In this document: positions 44,626 through 54,216 of the stretch, in pieces
Layout: each line of letters begins with the position of its first letter
Numbering within the stretch: the first letter of the stretch is position 1
From: Spirosoma sp. KCTC 42546
Lineage (GTDB): Bacteria; Bacteroidota; Bacteroidia; Cytophagales; Spirosomataceae
Reading direction: 5' to 3'
Assembly (NCBI RefSeq): GCF_006965485.1
Contig: NZ_CP041360.1
Coordinates: 4,630,501-4,694,500 of the forward strand
DNA length: 64,000 bases
The notes under the pieces: generated by a model
What the model saw: the letters and a program-made list of their open reading frames with translations, nothing else
Told to the model about the DNA's origin: nothing
The model's database searches: none
Translations under genes and position numbers: made by a program

Positions 44626-45945
44626 ATGAACGAGGAACAATCAATTAATCGTCGGGAATTCGTTGGGAAAGCAGCCACCGCCGTGGCCGGTTTCATGATT
44701 GTCCCCCGTTTTGTGTTGGGCGGAAAACGCCCCGATGGTACAAAATATCTGGCCCCCAGCGATGTCATTTCATTGGGCTTCATCGGTAGCGGCAAGCAGG
44801 GCAAAGGCCTGATCAATTCGTTTCTGGGAACCAACGAAGCCAAAATTGTGGCCATTAGCGAGGTATACAAAGCTAAATCGCAATTGGCCCTTGATCGGAT
44901 TAAAACCCATTACGAAAAGAACCCACAATCAGGCTCGTATTCCGATGTTCCGGTCTATACGGACTTCCGGGAGTTACTAGCCCGCAAAGACGTTGACGCT
45001 GTTGTGATTGCCACTCCCGATCACTGGCACGCAGCCATGGCCGTTCGGGCAGCCGAAGCCGGAAAGGATATTTATTGCGAAAAACCCCTGGCTCTGACCG
45101 TTAAAGAAGGCCGGGCGATGGTGAATGCGGCCCGAAAATACAACCGTGTATTTCAAACGGGCAGTATGCAACGATCCTGGCCAGAGTTCCGGCAAACGGC
45201 CGAGTTGATTCGGAACGGGTATATCGGTGATATTAAGAGTATTAAAGTGAATGTTGGCCCTCCACCTACCCCATACGACCTCCCCGCTGAGCCCATTCCT
45301 GATGGATTGGACTGGAGCAAATGGCTCGGCCCGAACGCGCCTGTGGCCTTCAATTCGGAGTTAGCGCCCCCCATCTCAAAAGACGTATTCCCCAACTGGC
45401 GAAATTACCGGGAGTTCGGTGGCGGTATGGTGACCGACTGGGGTGCGCACATGTTTGACATTGTGCAATGGTCCTTAGATATGGACAATAGTGGTCCCGT
45501 GGAAGTAATTGCTCCCGACGGCAAGGAACACCCATTCCTGACGTACAAATACGACAACGGGATTGTGATGACGCACGAAAAATGGGACTGGAGTAATGCC
45601 ATTCTCTTCACCGGAACCGAAGGCGAACTCCGGGTTCAGCGCCGGAAACTGGAAACAACACCGGCATCACTAGCCACAAAAGTCATCGGCGAATCTGAAA
45701 AACATGTTTATCACAGCGATAACCATTACAAAGACTTTTTCGATGCCATGCGGAAACGCAGCAAGCCCATTTGTGATGTAGAAATCGGCCATCGTACAGC
45801 GTCGGTTTGCAACATTGGCAACATCGCTTATCGACTGAAACGGCCCTTGCAATGGAATCCGAAGAAAGAACAATTCAAAAATGACGACGAAGCCAACGCC
45901 CTGCTCGGTCGCCCGATGACTAATGAATGGGGGATTAAGATTTAG
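44626..45945 (+). CDS. Tat-exported Gfo/Idh/MocA-family oxidoreductase
   Basis: A 439-residue NAD(P)-type oxidoreductase. The N terminus carries a twin-arginine signal (NRREFVGKAA, R9-R10), so the folded enzyme with bound cofactor would be exported. The Rossmann motif follows (LGFIGSGKQGKG). The catalytic Lys is K153 in CEKPLAL, preceded by ATPDHWHAAMA. Exported members of this family either oxidise sugars to 3-keto forms or act as NAD-dependent glycosidases (GH109 type). With the DUF1080 protein upstream, the 3-keto route is the more attractive reading. A second family member begins at 63767. Confidence 0.88.
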   Translation: MNEEQSINRREFVGKAATAVAGFMIVPRFVLGGKRPDGTKYLAPSDVISLGFIGSGKQGKGLINSFLGTNEAKIVAISEVYKAKSQLALDRIKTHYEKNPQSGSYSDVPVYTDFRELLARKDVDAVVIATPDHWHAAMAVRAAEAGKDIYCEKPLALTVKEGRAMVNAARKYNRVFQTGSMQRSWPEFRQTAELIRNGYIGDIKSIKVNVGPPPTPYDLPAEPIPDGLDWSKWLGPNAPVAFNSELAPPISKDVFPNWRNYREFGGGMVTDWGAHMFDIVQWSLDMDNSGPVEVIAPDGKEHPFLTYKYDNGIVMTHEKWDWSNAILFTGTEGELRVQRRKLETTPASLATKVIGESEKHVYHSDNHYKDFFDAMRKRSKPICDVEIGHRTASVCNIGNIAYRLKRPLQWNPKKEQFKNDDEANALLGRPMTNEWGIKI

Positions 45946-46009
45946 ATTCCTAACTAATACACAGATTATCAACCCAATAATAAGTACAACAAAACATTCT
46001 ATAGTCCCA

Positions 46010-46138
46010 CGTTCTCGCTTGGCTACGCCGAGTGAAGATTATTAGTTCAAGGGCCTCTGGCCCGTGTTTGGTAATTGGCAATACTCCGGCCAGAGGCCGT
46101 AAAAAAATAGTCTTCACTCGGCGTAGCCAAGCGAGAAC
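46010..46138. repeat. inverted repeat, family B
   Basis: Outer arms run ACGTTCTCGCTTGGCTACGC ... GCGTAGCCAAGCGAGAAC, with the inner module GGGCCTCTGGCCC / GGCCAGAGGCC. Central bases differ from the 5171 copy (TACG instead of TTTG) but change in both arms together, so pairing is kept. Confidence 0.9.
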
Positions 46139-46171
46139 AGGAGGAATCCCTATTGAGATTAAAGATTACCC

Positions 46172-46194
46172 CCCTCTCCCAAAACGGGAGAGGG
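46172..46194. repeat. 9-bp hairpin CCCTCTCCC/GGGAGAGGG
   Basis: A short perfect hairpin with a 5-base loop, 41 bases before the sulfatase start. It is another, GC-rich repeat type; the same kind of sequence is common between genes in many bacteria. Confidence 0.6.
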
Positions 46195-46235
46195 CATAAA
46201 GGACGATCTGACGTCCCTAAACGCCTTTTATAAAA

Positions 46236-47747
46236 ATGAACAGATTTATCAAATTAGGTGCCGTCGCACTGGTCGTCGGTGGTGGGATTCTTTGCCTTAG
46301 CATGGCAAATCAAAAGCAGCAATCACCAAACATTGTGTATATTCTGGCAGATGATTTAGGCTATGGCGATGTATCGGTCTATAATCCGAACGGTCAAATT
46401 TCGACACCTAATATTGATAAGCTGGCCTCGCAGGGCATGCGTTTTACGGATGCCCATTCCCCGTCGTCCGTCTGTACCCCTACCCGATATTCACTTTTGA
46501 CAGGTCGCTATCCCTGGCGAAGTCGTTTGCCCGTTGGTGTATTGCGGGGCTATAGCCGCACCCTCATTGAAGCCGACCGAGCGACGGTAGCTTCGTTTTT
46601 AAAAAGTAATGGTTATCAAACTGGTGTAATTGGCAAATGGCATTTGGGACTGGATTGGGAGGTAAAAAAGGGGAATGAAACGCTACTGACAACCACCGAT
46701 TACGGAATTAATACCGAGATGGACACAGCAGTCATTGATTTTTCCAGAAAGCCAGCGCAAGGCCCGAATACGGTTGGATTTGACTATTCGTACATCTTGC
46801 CTGCCTCGCTGGATATGCCCCCCTATTGCTACCTGGAGAATCAGAAACTAACCGAATTGCCCACGGGCTATACCGACGGGAATAAGTTACAAACGGGCTA
46901 TACGGGTCCATTCTGGCGGGCGGGGAAAATGTCGCCCTCCTTCGACTTCTATGGTGTATTGCCCACGTTCGTTACCAAGGCCACCGATTTCCTGAAAAAG
47001 CAGACCCGTAAGCAGCCATTCTTCCTGTACCTGCCTTTAGCGGCACCGCATACCCCCTGGGTGCCGTCTAAAAATTACACGGGCAAGTCGAAAGCGGGTG
47101 AGTATGGCGATTTTGTCCAGCAGGTAGATGCCGCCGTTGGCGAAGTACTCCGAACGCTGGAACAGTCGGGTCTGGCCGATAATACCCTTGTTATTTTTGC
47201 GAGTGATAATGGGCCTTACTGGCGGGAGAATTTTGTCAAGCAATTTAACCACAGAGCCGCCGGAGAATTCCGGGGGATGAAAGGCGATGCCTTTGAAGGT
47301 GGGCATCGTATACCGTTTATCGTTCGCTGGCCGGGTAAGGTAAAAGCTGGTTCGGTGAGTAACGCGACCACTACCTTAGCGAACCTAACGGCAACCTGTA
47401 AAGAGATTCTTGGCAACAAAACACCCAACCCCGAAGACAGCTATAGTATTCTGCCCGTACTGCTGGGCAAAGCCAAACTGGTTGCCAATCAACCAGCTGT
47501 CGTCCATAGTTCATCGATTGGTTATTTTGCCATTCGGAAAGGAGATTGGAAACTCATACAGGGCCTGGGGTCGGGTGGTTTCACGGAGCCACGAGACGTA
47601 AAACCAAAGGCTGGCGAACCCATCGGGCAGTTGTATAACCTGGCAACCGATCAGCTCGAAACTACCAATCTATACCAGAAAAATCCAGAGAAAGTCAAGG
47701 AGTTAACCGCGTTATTAGACCAAATCAGGCAAGGCAAAACGAGGTAG
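46236..47747 (+). CDS. sulfatase (type I, formylglycine-dependent)
   Basis: A 503-residue exported sulfatase. The metal-binding start (NIVYILADDLGYGDV) is followed by the maturation motif CTPTRYSLLTGR, where C80 would be converted to formylglycine. Other family features include VIGKWHLG, LPLAAPHTPW and FASDNGPYWREN. It removes sulfate esters from glycans so that the glycosidases can act. Aerobic Bacteroidota can mature Cys-type sulfatases, but no maturase gene is in view. It ends locus 1 and is convergent with the minus-strand gene at 47776. Confidence 0.93.
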   Translation: MNRFIKLGAVALVVGGGILCLSMANQKQQSPNIVYILADDLGYGDVSVYNPNGQISTPNIDKLASQGMRFTDAHSPSSVCTPTRYSLLTGRYPWRSRLPVGVLRGYSRTLIEADRATVASFLKSNGYQTGVIGKWHLGLDWEVKKGNETLLTTTDYGINTEMDTAVIDFSRKPAQGPNTVGFDYSYILPASLDMPPYCYLENQKLTELPTGYTDGNKLQTGYTGPFWRAGKMSPSFDFYGVLPTFVTKATDFLKKQTRKQPFFLYLPLAAPHTPWVPSKNYTGKSKAGEYGDFVQQVDAAVGEVLRTLEQSGLADNTLVIFASDNGPYWRENFVKQFNHRAAGEFRGMKGDAFEGGHRIPFIVRWPGKVKAGSVSNATTTLANLTATCKEILGNKTPNPEDSYSILPVLLGKAKLVANQPAVVHSSSIGYFAIRKGDWKLIQGLGSGGFTEPRDVKPKAGEPIGQLYNLATDQLETTNLYQKNPEKVKELTALLDQIRQGKTR

Positions 47748-47775
47748 ATTCCGGTAAAAGCCGACTTGTGTTCGA

Positions 47776-50520
47776 TCAATCATTCACGGTAAGTACCGCT
47801 TCCGAGTGAATCGGATCGCCTTTACTGGTCACGCCCTCTACAACCACGCGATACGTGCCTGCCTGATCGGAGGTGAAAAAGAAAAGTGCTACGGGAGGTT
47901 GTGTCGATGTAAGGTTTACAAGTGGGTTCCAGTATAAGGTAGATCGAAAATCGTCTGCACCGGAATTTGTTGTTGGACGATCATAATCCGGCGATCGAAA
48001 GGGTACGTCATGATCAAACCCACGAACGTTCACCACAGACAACGGTTTCGAAATTTGTTCAGAAGTTCGTTTGGTAAATACGTTAATCAATCCATTCGAG
48101 CCGCTTGCCCCCTGATTGGCTGTAATCATGCCATTGACTTCAATATGGTCGATCATCGTTGGGCTTAGCTGCATCATTCGGTTACCAGCCGTTTCCCCTA
48201 CTACCTGTACATTATTGATATACAGATTGGGTTCATGGGAAGCCAGGTCACCGTTGCCCGATGGCTCTTTGCCGTTGGGCGCTTTGGCACTTAGATCTCT
48301 ACTGTTGGGAACACTACTTCTGGCCCAGATGAGGTACCAGGTCGCCTGGTCATTCACTAATCGAAAAGAAGGCAATTGGGCCGCTATGGCGTCTGCTACT
48401 GTAGCATAGCCCTCTATACTTTCTCCTTTAATAGACACGTCCGGCTGGGCGTACGAGTTTTCATACGTCACTCGTTTCTTCGCCCTTACGTTTACGGTTT
48501 GAAGGATCCTGGCCTGGAGTGTGTCTCCCGTATACACCCGATACGGAGTTCTTGTGGTTTTCAAATGCAGCTTAACATCCGGCAATTTTTCTGGTAGGTT
48601 GGGGCGGTCTTTATTGATCACAACAACGGCGCCTTCCGATGGCTGAACAACAAATTTGGTACTATCATAAATTGTCAGATTCGTTAGCAAAAATTCTCCA
48701 CTCTTATGGGTAGAGGTGCGGTAAATGCCACCCAGATTTTCAGGGACCAGGGTTAATTCGGCCTTCTTCCCTTTCCCTTTTTTGTCTTTATACAGACCAT
48801 CAATCGTGATTCCTTTTTCGATAGGATAGCTGAATGGGGTACGTGATTCGGTGGCAGGCTCAAAAAAGGATAGCGCTGTTTTGATCGTCATTGGCGCGGC
48901 TATCGGCAGTACGAGTGTTTCATCAATGACCGAAACCGAAAAACTCCCGTCGATACGCTCGCCTAGCCCAGTCGTATCGAGCCTAAGAAGCATTTTCACT
49001 TTGGCTCGTTTTTTATACTCGGGCTGATCAAAAGCAATGGCCAATTCCTTATCCGTAAGAGGCTTAGGAGCCACACCATCGACCCGATCAATGAGGTTCA
49101 ACACCTGGACTGGCTTATAAAAAAAATGGTCGATGCCATAATTCCGCATCCACTGGGTGTAGGCCCGTACTATATACACACCCGGTTTCAACTCCGCAGG
49201 CAATGAAAAGACGCCTGCTGCTCTACCCGTATCAATGGGGAGAATCCGGGTTTGGGACACTTGCCGATCGGCGTCGATTAAGTCGACATACAAGACTTTA
49301 CTAAGCGTATCCATCAGACCCGGAATCCGGTAAGTCATGTAGGCGCTGAACCAGATATTGTCGCCGGGATAGTAATAAGCTCTATCCGTATGCAGATACA
49401 CCTGCTCCTGAAGCCGCTTGGCAGCAAGGTTATTTCGGGCGTGCGTGACAAGTTGGGTTCCGGGTTTATAATCGAGTGGCAACATACCCGACACGCGAGA
49501 CTCGGCCATACTTCCCGAAACGGCCACATCGGTTGGATTGAGTATAGTACCTTCTTTATTGACCTGAACAAACCCACCCCTAACCTCAAGCCAGCTAACG
49601 GGATAACCGACATCTTTATAAAAACTATTCGAGATAAACTCATTGGTGTACTGTACCTCCACCTTCTCGGGAAAGGCAATTCGATAGTCATTAACCGCTG
49701 CCCCTTTCGTCACCAGCGAAGTCGTATCCCTTGGCGCGAGATTATACTCAAGTTCAGCGCTGAAATTTCGGCTACGCGGTTTTCCTTTTACTTTTTCTCT
49801 GTAGAGCAGAAAGCCCTGACCATTAAGTTGGTGATCCAGAATCGACTTCATGAGGTGCTTTGCGGACCCTCGATAGGCTCGTTCCCGATTTTTGGTCCAG
49901 GTACGTGCTACCGATGCATCGGCGGTTTCCAGTTCCTCAAATCGGATAGTCCCAACAATGGAGTAGTCCGTTGCGGAGTAGCCAACGTTTTTCAACTGAA
50001 AAAAGAGCCTATAGCCGAGCGCTTTATTTTCAATCTCTACCGGAATCAACGCTGTTGCAATCGTCCTGCCTTTCTCCTCAATCAGATCAATTACCCACGG
50101 ATTCACGATCCGGCAATTGGCCGTATTTCCCAGAAACACACGCTCGAATCGTTTTACCTGTTTCTCCCACAGCTTATCCCGGCTTGCTTTTACGCTTACT
50201 TCCGATACTTGCCGGGTATCGGGCTGCAATTGAATGCTGATTGACTTCGTATCGACCTCTACGAGTAGTCTTAGCTGCTGTGGCGTATAGCCAATAAATG
50301 AAAAGACAATTTCCGAAGCACCCAACGGCAGTTGTTGGAGCATAAATTCACCGCTGTCGTTCGTTGTTGTCCCAATTGTTGTATTGTTCACATAGACATT
50401 GGCAAACGGTAACGGTTTCTGCGTGCTGGCATCGATAACACGGCCGGAAATTTTACCGGTTTGGGCCTGCAAACTACTGATTTTCAGTAGTAGCAGAACA
50501 GCGCAAAGAAAGTGCTTCAT
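47776..50520 (-). CDS. exported protein with CarboxypepD-like, MG2-like and TonB plug domains, no barrel
   Basis: A 914-residue protein with signal peptide (to SLQAQ) and an N-terminal carboxypeptidase-regulatory-like domain (about 24-105: GKISGRVIDASTQKPLPFAN). A large middle part has an alpha-2-macroglobulin MG2-like segment (VYLHTDRAYYYPGDNIWFSA). The C-terminal TonB-plug-like domain (about 700-830) is not followed by a beta-barrel. Such proteins are widespread in Bacteroidota and have no settled function; cell-surface or gliding-related structural roles are possible. It lies between the two glycan loci on the other strand. Confidence 0.8.
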   Translation of the reverse strand: MKHFLCAVLLLLKISSLQAQTGKISGRVIDASTQKPLPFANVYVNNTTIGTTTNDSGEFMLQQLPLGASEIVFSFIGYTPQQLRLLVEVDTKSISIQLQPDTRQVSEVSVKASRDKLWEKQVKRFERVFLGNTANCRIVNPWVIDLIEEKGRTIATALIPVEIENKALGYRLFFQLKNVGYSATDYSIVGTIRFEELETADASVARTWTKNRERAYRGSAKHLMKSILDHQLNGQGFLLYREKVKGKPRSRNFSAELEYNLAPRDTTSLVTKGAAVNDYRIAFPEKVEVQYTNEFISNSFYKDVGYPVSWLEVRGGFVQVNKEGTILNPTDVAVSGSMAESRVSGMLPLDYKPGTQLVTHARNNLAAKRLQEQVYLHTDRAYYYPGDNIWFSAYMTYRIPGLMDTLSKVLYVDLIDADRQVSQTRILPIDTGRAAGVFSLPAELKPGVYIVRAYTQWMRNYGIDHFFYKPVQVLNLIDRVDGVAPKPLTDKELAIAFDQPEYKKRAKVKMLLRLDTTGLGERIDGSFSVSVIDETLVLPIAAPMTIKTALSFFEPATESRTPFSYPIEKGITIDGLYKDKKGKGKKAELTLVPENLGGIYRTSTHKSGEFLLTNLTIYDSTKFVVQPSEGAVVVINKDRPNLPEKLPDVKLHLKTTRTPYRVYTGDTLQARILQTVNVRAKKRVTYENSYAQPDVSIKGESIEGYATVADAIAAQLPSFRLVNDQATWYLIWARSSVPNSRDLSAKAPNGKEPSGNGDLASHEPNLYINNVQVVGETAGNRMMQLSPTMIDHIEVNGMITANQGASGSNGLINVFTKRTSEQISKPLSVVNVRGFDHDVPFRSPDYDRPTTNSGADDFRSTLYWNPLVNLTSTQPPVALFFFTSDQAGTYRVVVEGVTSKGDPIHSEAVLTVND

Positions 50521-50931
50521 ATCAGTATCAGGGCATTCAAATCACTAGCTAGATGCAGGAAGTAGTATTTAACCTCATGGTCAATTTTACACCTAATAAA
50601 CCGAGTAAATTTACCTTTTTCAAAATGGTTCTTACTCCTCCGTATCAGCTTGCGTTAAGTCATTTGCGTTCTTTTCTTCCTAAGTATTAATTAAAATCCG
50701 CACACATACCGAAGCTATTACATAATCAAAGAGAAAACAAAAACTTAGATAGTCTATGATCAGCTTTTGAGGGCTTTTTTCTAATAAAATCGATTAAAAA
50801 GAAAATAAAAGAAAAAATTCGAAATAAAAAGCAGGACAGTACAGGAGAGTACATGCAGGGTAGCCACCTACCTTCACATATATTTTTTGGCAATTTTCAA
50901 TGATTGAATTGACTATTTTACCGATAAATCT
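50521..50931. other. 411-base AT-rich divergent intergenic region
   Basis: Lies between the divergent plug-domain gene and SusC of locus 2, and must hold both promoters. Poly-A and poly-T tracts are frequent (around 50760-50830), and TTTTTTGG occurs at about 50883. I see no long inverted repeat, which is notable because the rest of locus 2 has several. No ORF is supported. Confidence 0.4.
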
Positions 50932-53900
50932 ATGAACATGAACTCTATTCCAACACTACGAAGCGTTTGGTTAGTCAGCCTAATTTTCGTTTTTCTTTTC
51001 TTTTCTTTGGCTCCTGGATTTGGCCAAACAAAGGCTATCACCATCACAGGCAAAATCACGGACGAAACCGGCAAACCCCTCCCAGGGGCGTCAATCCTGA
51101 TAAAATCGTCCAAGACCGGTACGATCTCGAATCAGGACGGTGCCTATTCGATTGCCGCCGATGAGAATGCGGTGTTAGTGGTTAGCTCCATCAGCTATGA
51201 ATCGCAGGAAATTCAGATCAGCAATCGGTCGGTGATTGACGTAGCGATGCAGGCATCCAATAAGACGCTTAATGAGGTAGTTGTGGTTGGTTACGGTACG
51301 CAAAGCAAACGGGCCATCACGGGGGCTGTGGCCTCCGTTGGATTCAATGAGTTTAAAGACCGCTCGTTTAGTAATGTTACGCAATCGCTGGCGGGTAAAA
51401 TTGCGGGGGTAAATATCACCCAGTCGCAGGGAGCGCCGGGCGTTGCCCCTATCATTCGGATACGGGGCATTAGTTCAATTACGGCGGGCACGAATCCACT
51501 GTTTGTGGTGGATGGGGTTCCACTCGAAAACTTCAACCTCAACCTGATCAACCCTCAGGATATTGAGTCGGTCGATGTGCTGAAAGATGCGTCGTCGGCG
51601 GCTATTTATGGATCGAGGGGAGCCAGTGGGGTTATTTTGATTACGACAAAACTGGGTAAACCGGGCAAAACTAACATTAGCGCAGGCTACGAATATGGCA
51701 CGCAACAGGTGATCCGGAAGGTAAACATGATGAATGCCCAGCAGTGGATCAGCTACTATAATGATGCCCACAACAATGCCTGGGTCGATCTGAATCCGGG
51801 TGTTAATAAAGCAACAGACCCCAACAGTGCCCGCCCGGTTACCTACCGCATTCCCGATGATTTCATTACGAATCCACAGCAGTTTGGCAACGGTACCGAC
51901 TGGCAGGATGTGATGTTTCGGGTGGCCCCTTCGCATAACGCGCAGCTTTCCGTATCGGGTGGTACCGAAAAAACACAGTTTCTGTTTTCGGGCGCTTATT
52001 TAGATCAACAGGCCATTCTGGATCAGAACTACTACAAACGCCTGGCCATCCGCTCGAATATCAAACACAAACTCTCCGACCGATTTACAATTGGATTGAA
52101 TCTGGGAGCCACAACTATTTTCGATCGGACGGATGGAACGCAGGGGAAAAGTGATGTAGTGAGTCTGGCCTTGCAAAGTGATCCTATTTTTCCGGTATTC
52201 AACGAAAACGGGAATCTGGGTTATCGTGACCCAAACTCAGTCTGGAATAAATACCTGCCTTACAACGACTTGAATTTATGGCACCCCTACTCGTTGACGC
52301 GTTATATCGACAAACAGAACAAGTCATTCAACACGCTTGGTACGGCTTTCGGCGAGTACTACATCACGGATAACCTCAAATTCCGGTCGAGCATCAGCGG
52401 TAATCTCTTCAATACGCGCTATAATTCCTATCGATTCAAGAACCAGGGCTATGGGTATTCCAGCCTGCTGGCTGCCGAAGGAAACTCCCAAACGAGCTAT
52501 TCGCTGAACTGGCTGTCAGAAAATACACTGACCTACGATAACCGCTTTGGTGATCACAACCTGAATGTGCTGGCCGGGTATAGCGTTCAGAAACAACGCG
52601 ATGAGTTCGCTAGCGTTACCTCGGGCAGTTTCCCGAACGACCTGGTTGAAACCCTGAATGCCGGGGTCGTAACGAGTGGTTCAACAAGTGCTACCGAATG
52701 GTCGATCATCTCCTATCTGGCGAGGGCTCAGTACAATTTCCAGAATAAATACTTCCTGACAGGCGCTATTCGGCGGGATGGTAGCTCACGCTTCGGAACG
52801 GCCACGCGCTGGGGTTATTTCCCATCGGTTTCGGCAGGCTGGCTGATTTCTGACGAGCAATTCATGCAGAACCTGAAAGCGGTTAATCTGCTAAAATTGC
52901 GCGTAAGTTATGGCGTTGCGGGTAACAATCAGATCCCTAACTACGGATCGATCAGCTTATTAGGCACATCGAACTATGCATCGGGCACGAACCTGGCATC
53001 GGGCCTGGCCATTGGTAATATTGCCAATACCAACCTAAAATGGGAACGAACCAATCAGCTGAACATTGGTCTGGACCTTCGCCTATTCAACGACCGGATT
53101 GGCGTGTCGGCGGAGTTTTATAACTCCATTACAAAAGACATGCTGCTCAACGTCCCCATTCCCGACATTTCAGGGTTCTCAAACCAGTTGACCAACATTG
53201 GTCAGATGCAGAATCGGGGGATTGAACTGAACCTCAATACCAAGAATGTTGTCGGCAAATTTACCTGGACCACCGATTTCAACATCAGCCGAAATCGCAA
53301 TAAAGTGCTGCAACTCGGCAACGGAAATGCGCCGATCATCTATACTGATTTTCTGGTAGCGGTTAAAACCGAAGTAGGTCAGCCGATTTCTAACTTTTAC
53401 GGCTATCAGACCGATGGCATTTTCCAGAATCAGGCCGCTATCGACGCAGCTCCGCACTACAGCACCACCAAACCCGGCGATCCGATCATCCGGGATGTAA
53501 ACGGCGACGGAAAAATCACGGCCGACGACCGCACCACGCTGGGCAATTATCAGCCTAAATTCACGGCGGGTCTGACCAATAATTTCTCCTTTAAAGGCTT
53601 CGATGTCTCGTTCATGTTCCAGGGCTCCTTCGGCGGAAAAATCGTGAACCAGAGCTATCGGTACTCTGGCTTCTGGAACAACGGCCGGAATATGTATGCC
53701 TTTGTCGACAACCGCTGGCGTTCGGAGTCTAGCCCTGGCGATGGCATCCATCCACGCGCTACGTTGAACCTGACAGGTTTACAGGATCAGTTTACGAGTC
53801 TGTGGGTTGAAGATGCTTCGTTTGTTCGGCTGAAAAACATTCGGGTTTCGTATACAATCCCAGCGTCGTTGCTGGCAAAAACGCCCCTGAAGACAACCCG

Positions 53901-54111
53901 CGTGTATGTGAACGCCGACAACGTTTACCTCTGGAGCAAATACTCCAACTACGACCCCGAGAACACGACCTATAACGCCACCAGTTATTCGGCGGGCAGC
54001 AATGGATTGAATGCGTCTGGCAATGCGCCCAACGGTGCCTTCATCGGCGTAGATTATGGCTCCTACCCCATTCCAAGGGTCATCACCATAGGTCTTAAAA
54101 CTGATTTTTAA
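50932..54111 (+). CDS. SusC-type TonB-dependent transporter (locus 2)
   Basis: A 1059-residue outer membrane importer without STN domain, so it is not coupled to an ECF/FecR pair. It has a signal peptide (to GFGQT), a carboxypeptidase-D-like domain (about 38-110: GKITDETGKPLPGASILIKS), a TonB box region (LNEVVVVGYGTQ), a plug (VVDGVPLENF, DVLKDASSAAIYGSRGASG) and a barrel. The translation start could be 50932 or the ATG two codons later. SusD follows after 105 bases that contain a strong hairpin. Confidence 0.96.
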   Translation: MNMNSIPTLRSVWLVSLIFVFLFFSLAPGFGQTKAITITGKITDETGKPLPGASILIKSSKTGTISNQDGAYSIAADENAVLVVSSISYESQEIQISNRSVIDVAMQASNKTLNEVVVVGYGTQSKRAITGAVASVGFNEFKDRSFSNVTQSLAGKIAGVNITQSQGAPGVAPIIRIRGISSITAGTNPLFVVDGVPLENFNLNLINPQDIESVDVLKDASSAAIYGSRGASGVILITTKLGKPGKTNISAGYEYGTQQVIRKVNMMNAQQWISYYNDAHNNAWVDLNPGVNKATDPNSARPVTYRIPDDFITNPQQFGNGTDWQDVMFRVAPSHNAQLSVSGGTEKTQFLFSGAYLDQQAILDQNYYKRLAIRSNIKHKLSDRFTIGLNLGATTIFDRTDGTQGKSDVVSLALQSDPIFPVFNENGNLGYRDPNSVWNKYLPYNDLNLWHPYSLTRYIDKQNKSFNTLGTAFGEYYITDNLKFRSSISGNLFNTRYNSYRFKNQGYGYSSLLAAEGNSQTSYSLNWLSENTLTYDNRFGDHNLNVLAGYSVQKQRDEFASVTSGSFPNDLVETLNAGVVTSGSTSATEWSIISYLARAQYNFQNKYFLTGAIRRDGSSRFGTATRWGYFPSVSAGWLISDEQFMQNLKAVNLLKLRVSYGVAGNNQIPNYGSISLLGTSNYASGTNLASGLAIGNIANTNLKWERTNQLNIGLDLRLFNDRIGVSAEFYNSITKDMLLNVPIPDISGFSNQLTNIGQMQNRGIELNLNTKNVVGKFTWTTDFNISRNRNKVLQLGNGNAPIIYTDFLVAVKTEVGQPISNFYGYQTDGIFQNQAAIDAAPHYSTTKPGDPIIRDVNGDGKITADDRTTLGNYQPKFTAGLTNNFSFKGFDVSFMFQGSFGGKIVNQSYRYSGFWNNGRNMYAFVDNRWRSESSPGDGIHPRATLNLTGLQDQFTSLWVEDASFVRLKNIRVSYTIPASLLAKTPLKTTRVYVNADNVYLWSKYSNYDPENTTYNATSYSAGSNGLNASGNAPNGAFIGVDYGSYPIPRVITIGLKTDF

Positions 54112-54118
54112 GGTAAGA

Positions 54119-54178
54119 ACCCCCAACCCCTAAAGGGGGCTTTGGTCGAGTATAAGCCCCCTTTAGGGGGTTGGGGGT
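54119..54178. repeat. GC-rich inverted repeat between susC and susD of locus 2
   Basis: ACCCCCAACCCCTAAAGGGG / CCCCTTTAGGGGGTTGGGGG arms of 24-25 bases differ by a single-base indel, with an 11-base loop. It begins 7 bases after the SusC stop codon and could limit read-through into SusD or stabilise the SusC message. Confidence 0.9.
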
Positions 54179-54216
54179 AGTTTTAATCAACATTCGGGAA
54201 GTTAAACCCAACTCAC

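Noticed and set aside
49390..50244. 284-residue plus-strand open frame
   Set aside because: It lies wholly antisense to the plug-domain gene at 47776-50520, whose protein has a signal peptide and recognisable domains. The antisense product has no recognisable domain.
53179..53751. 190-residue minus-strand open frame inside SusC
   Set aside because: It is the antisense shadow of a well-supported SusC barrel, with low-complexity Val/Ile/Arg content.
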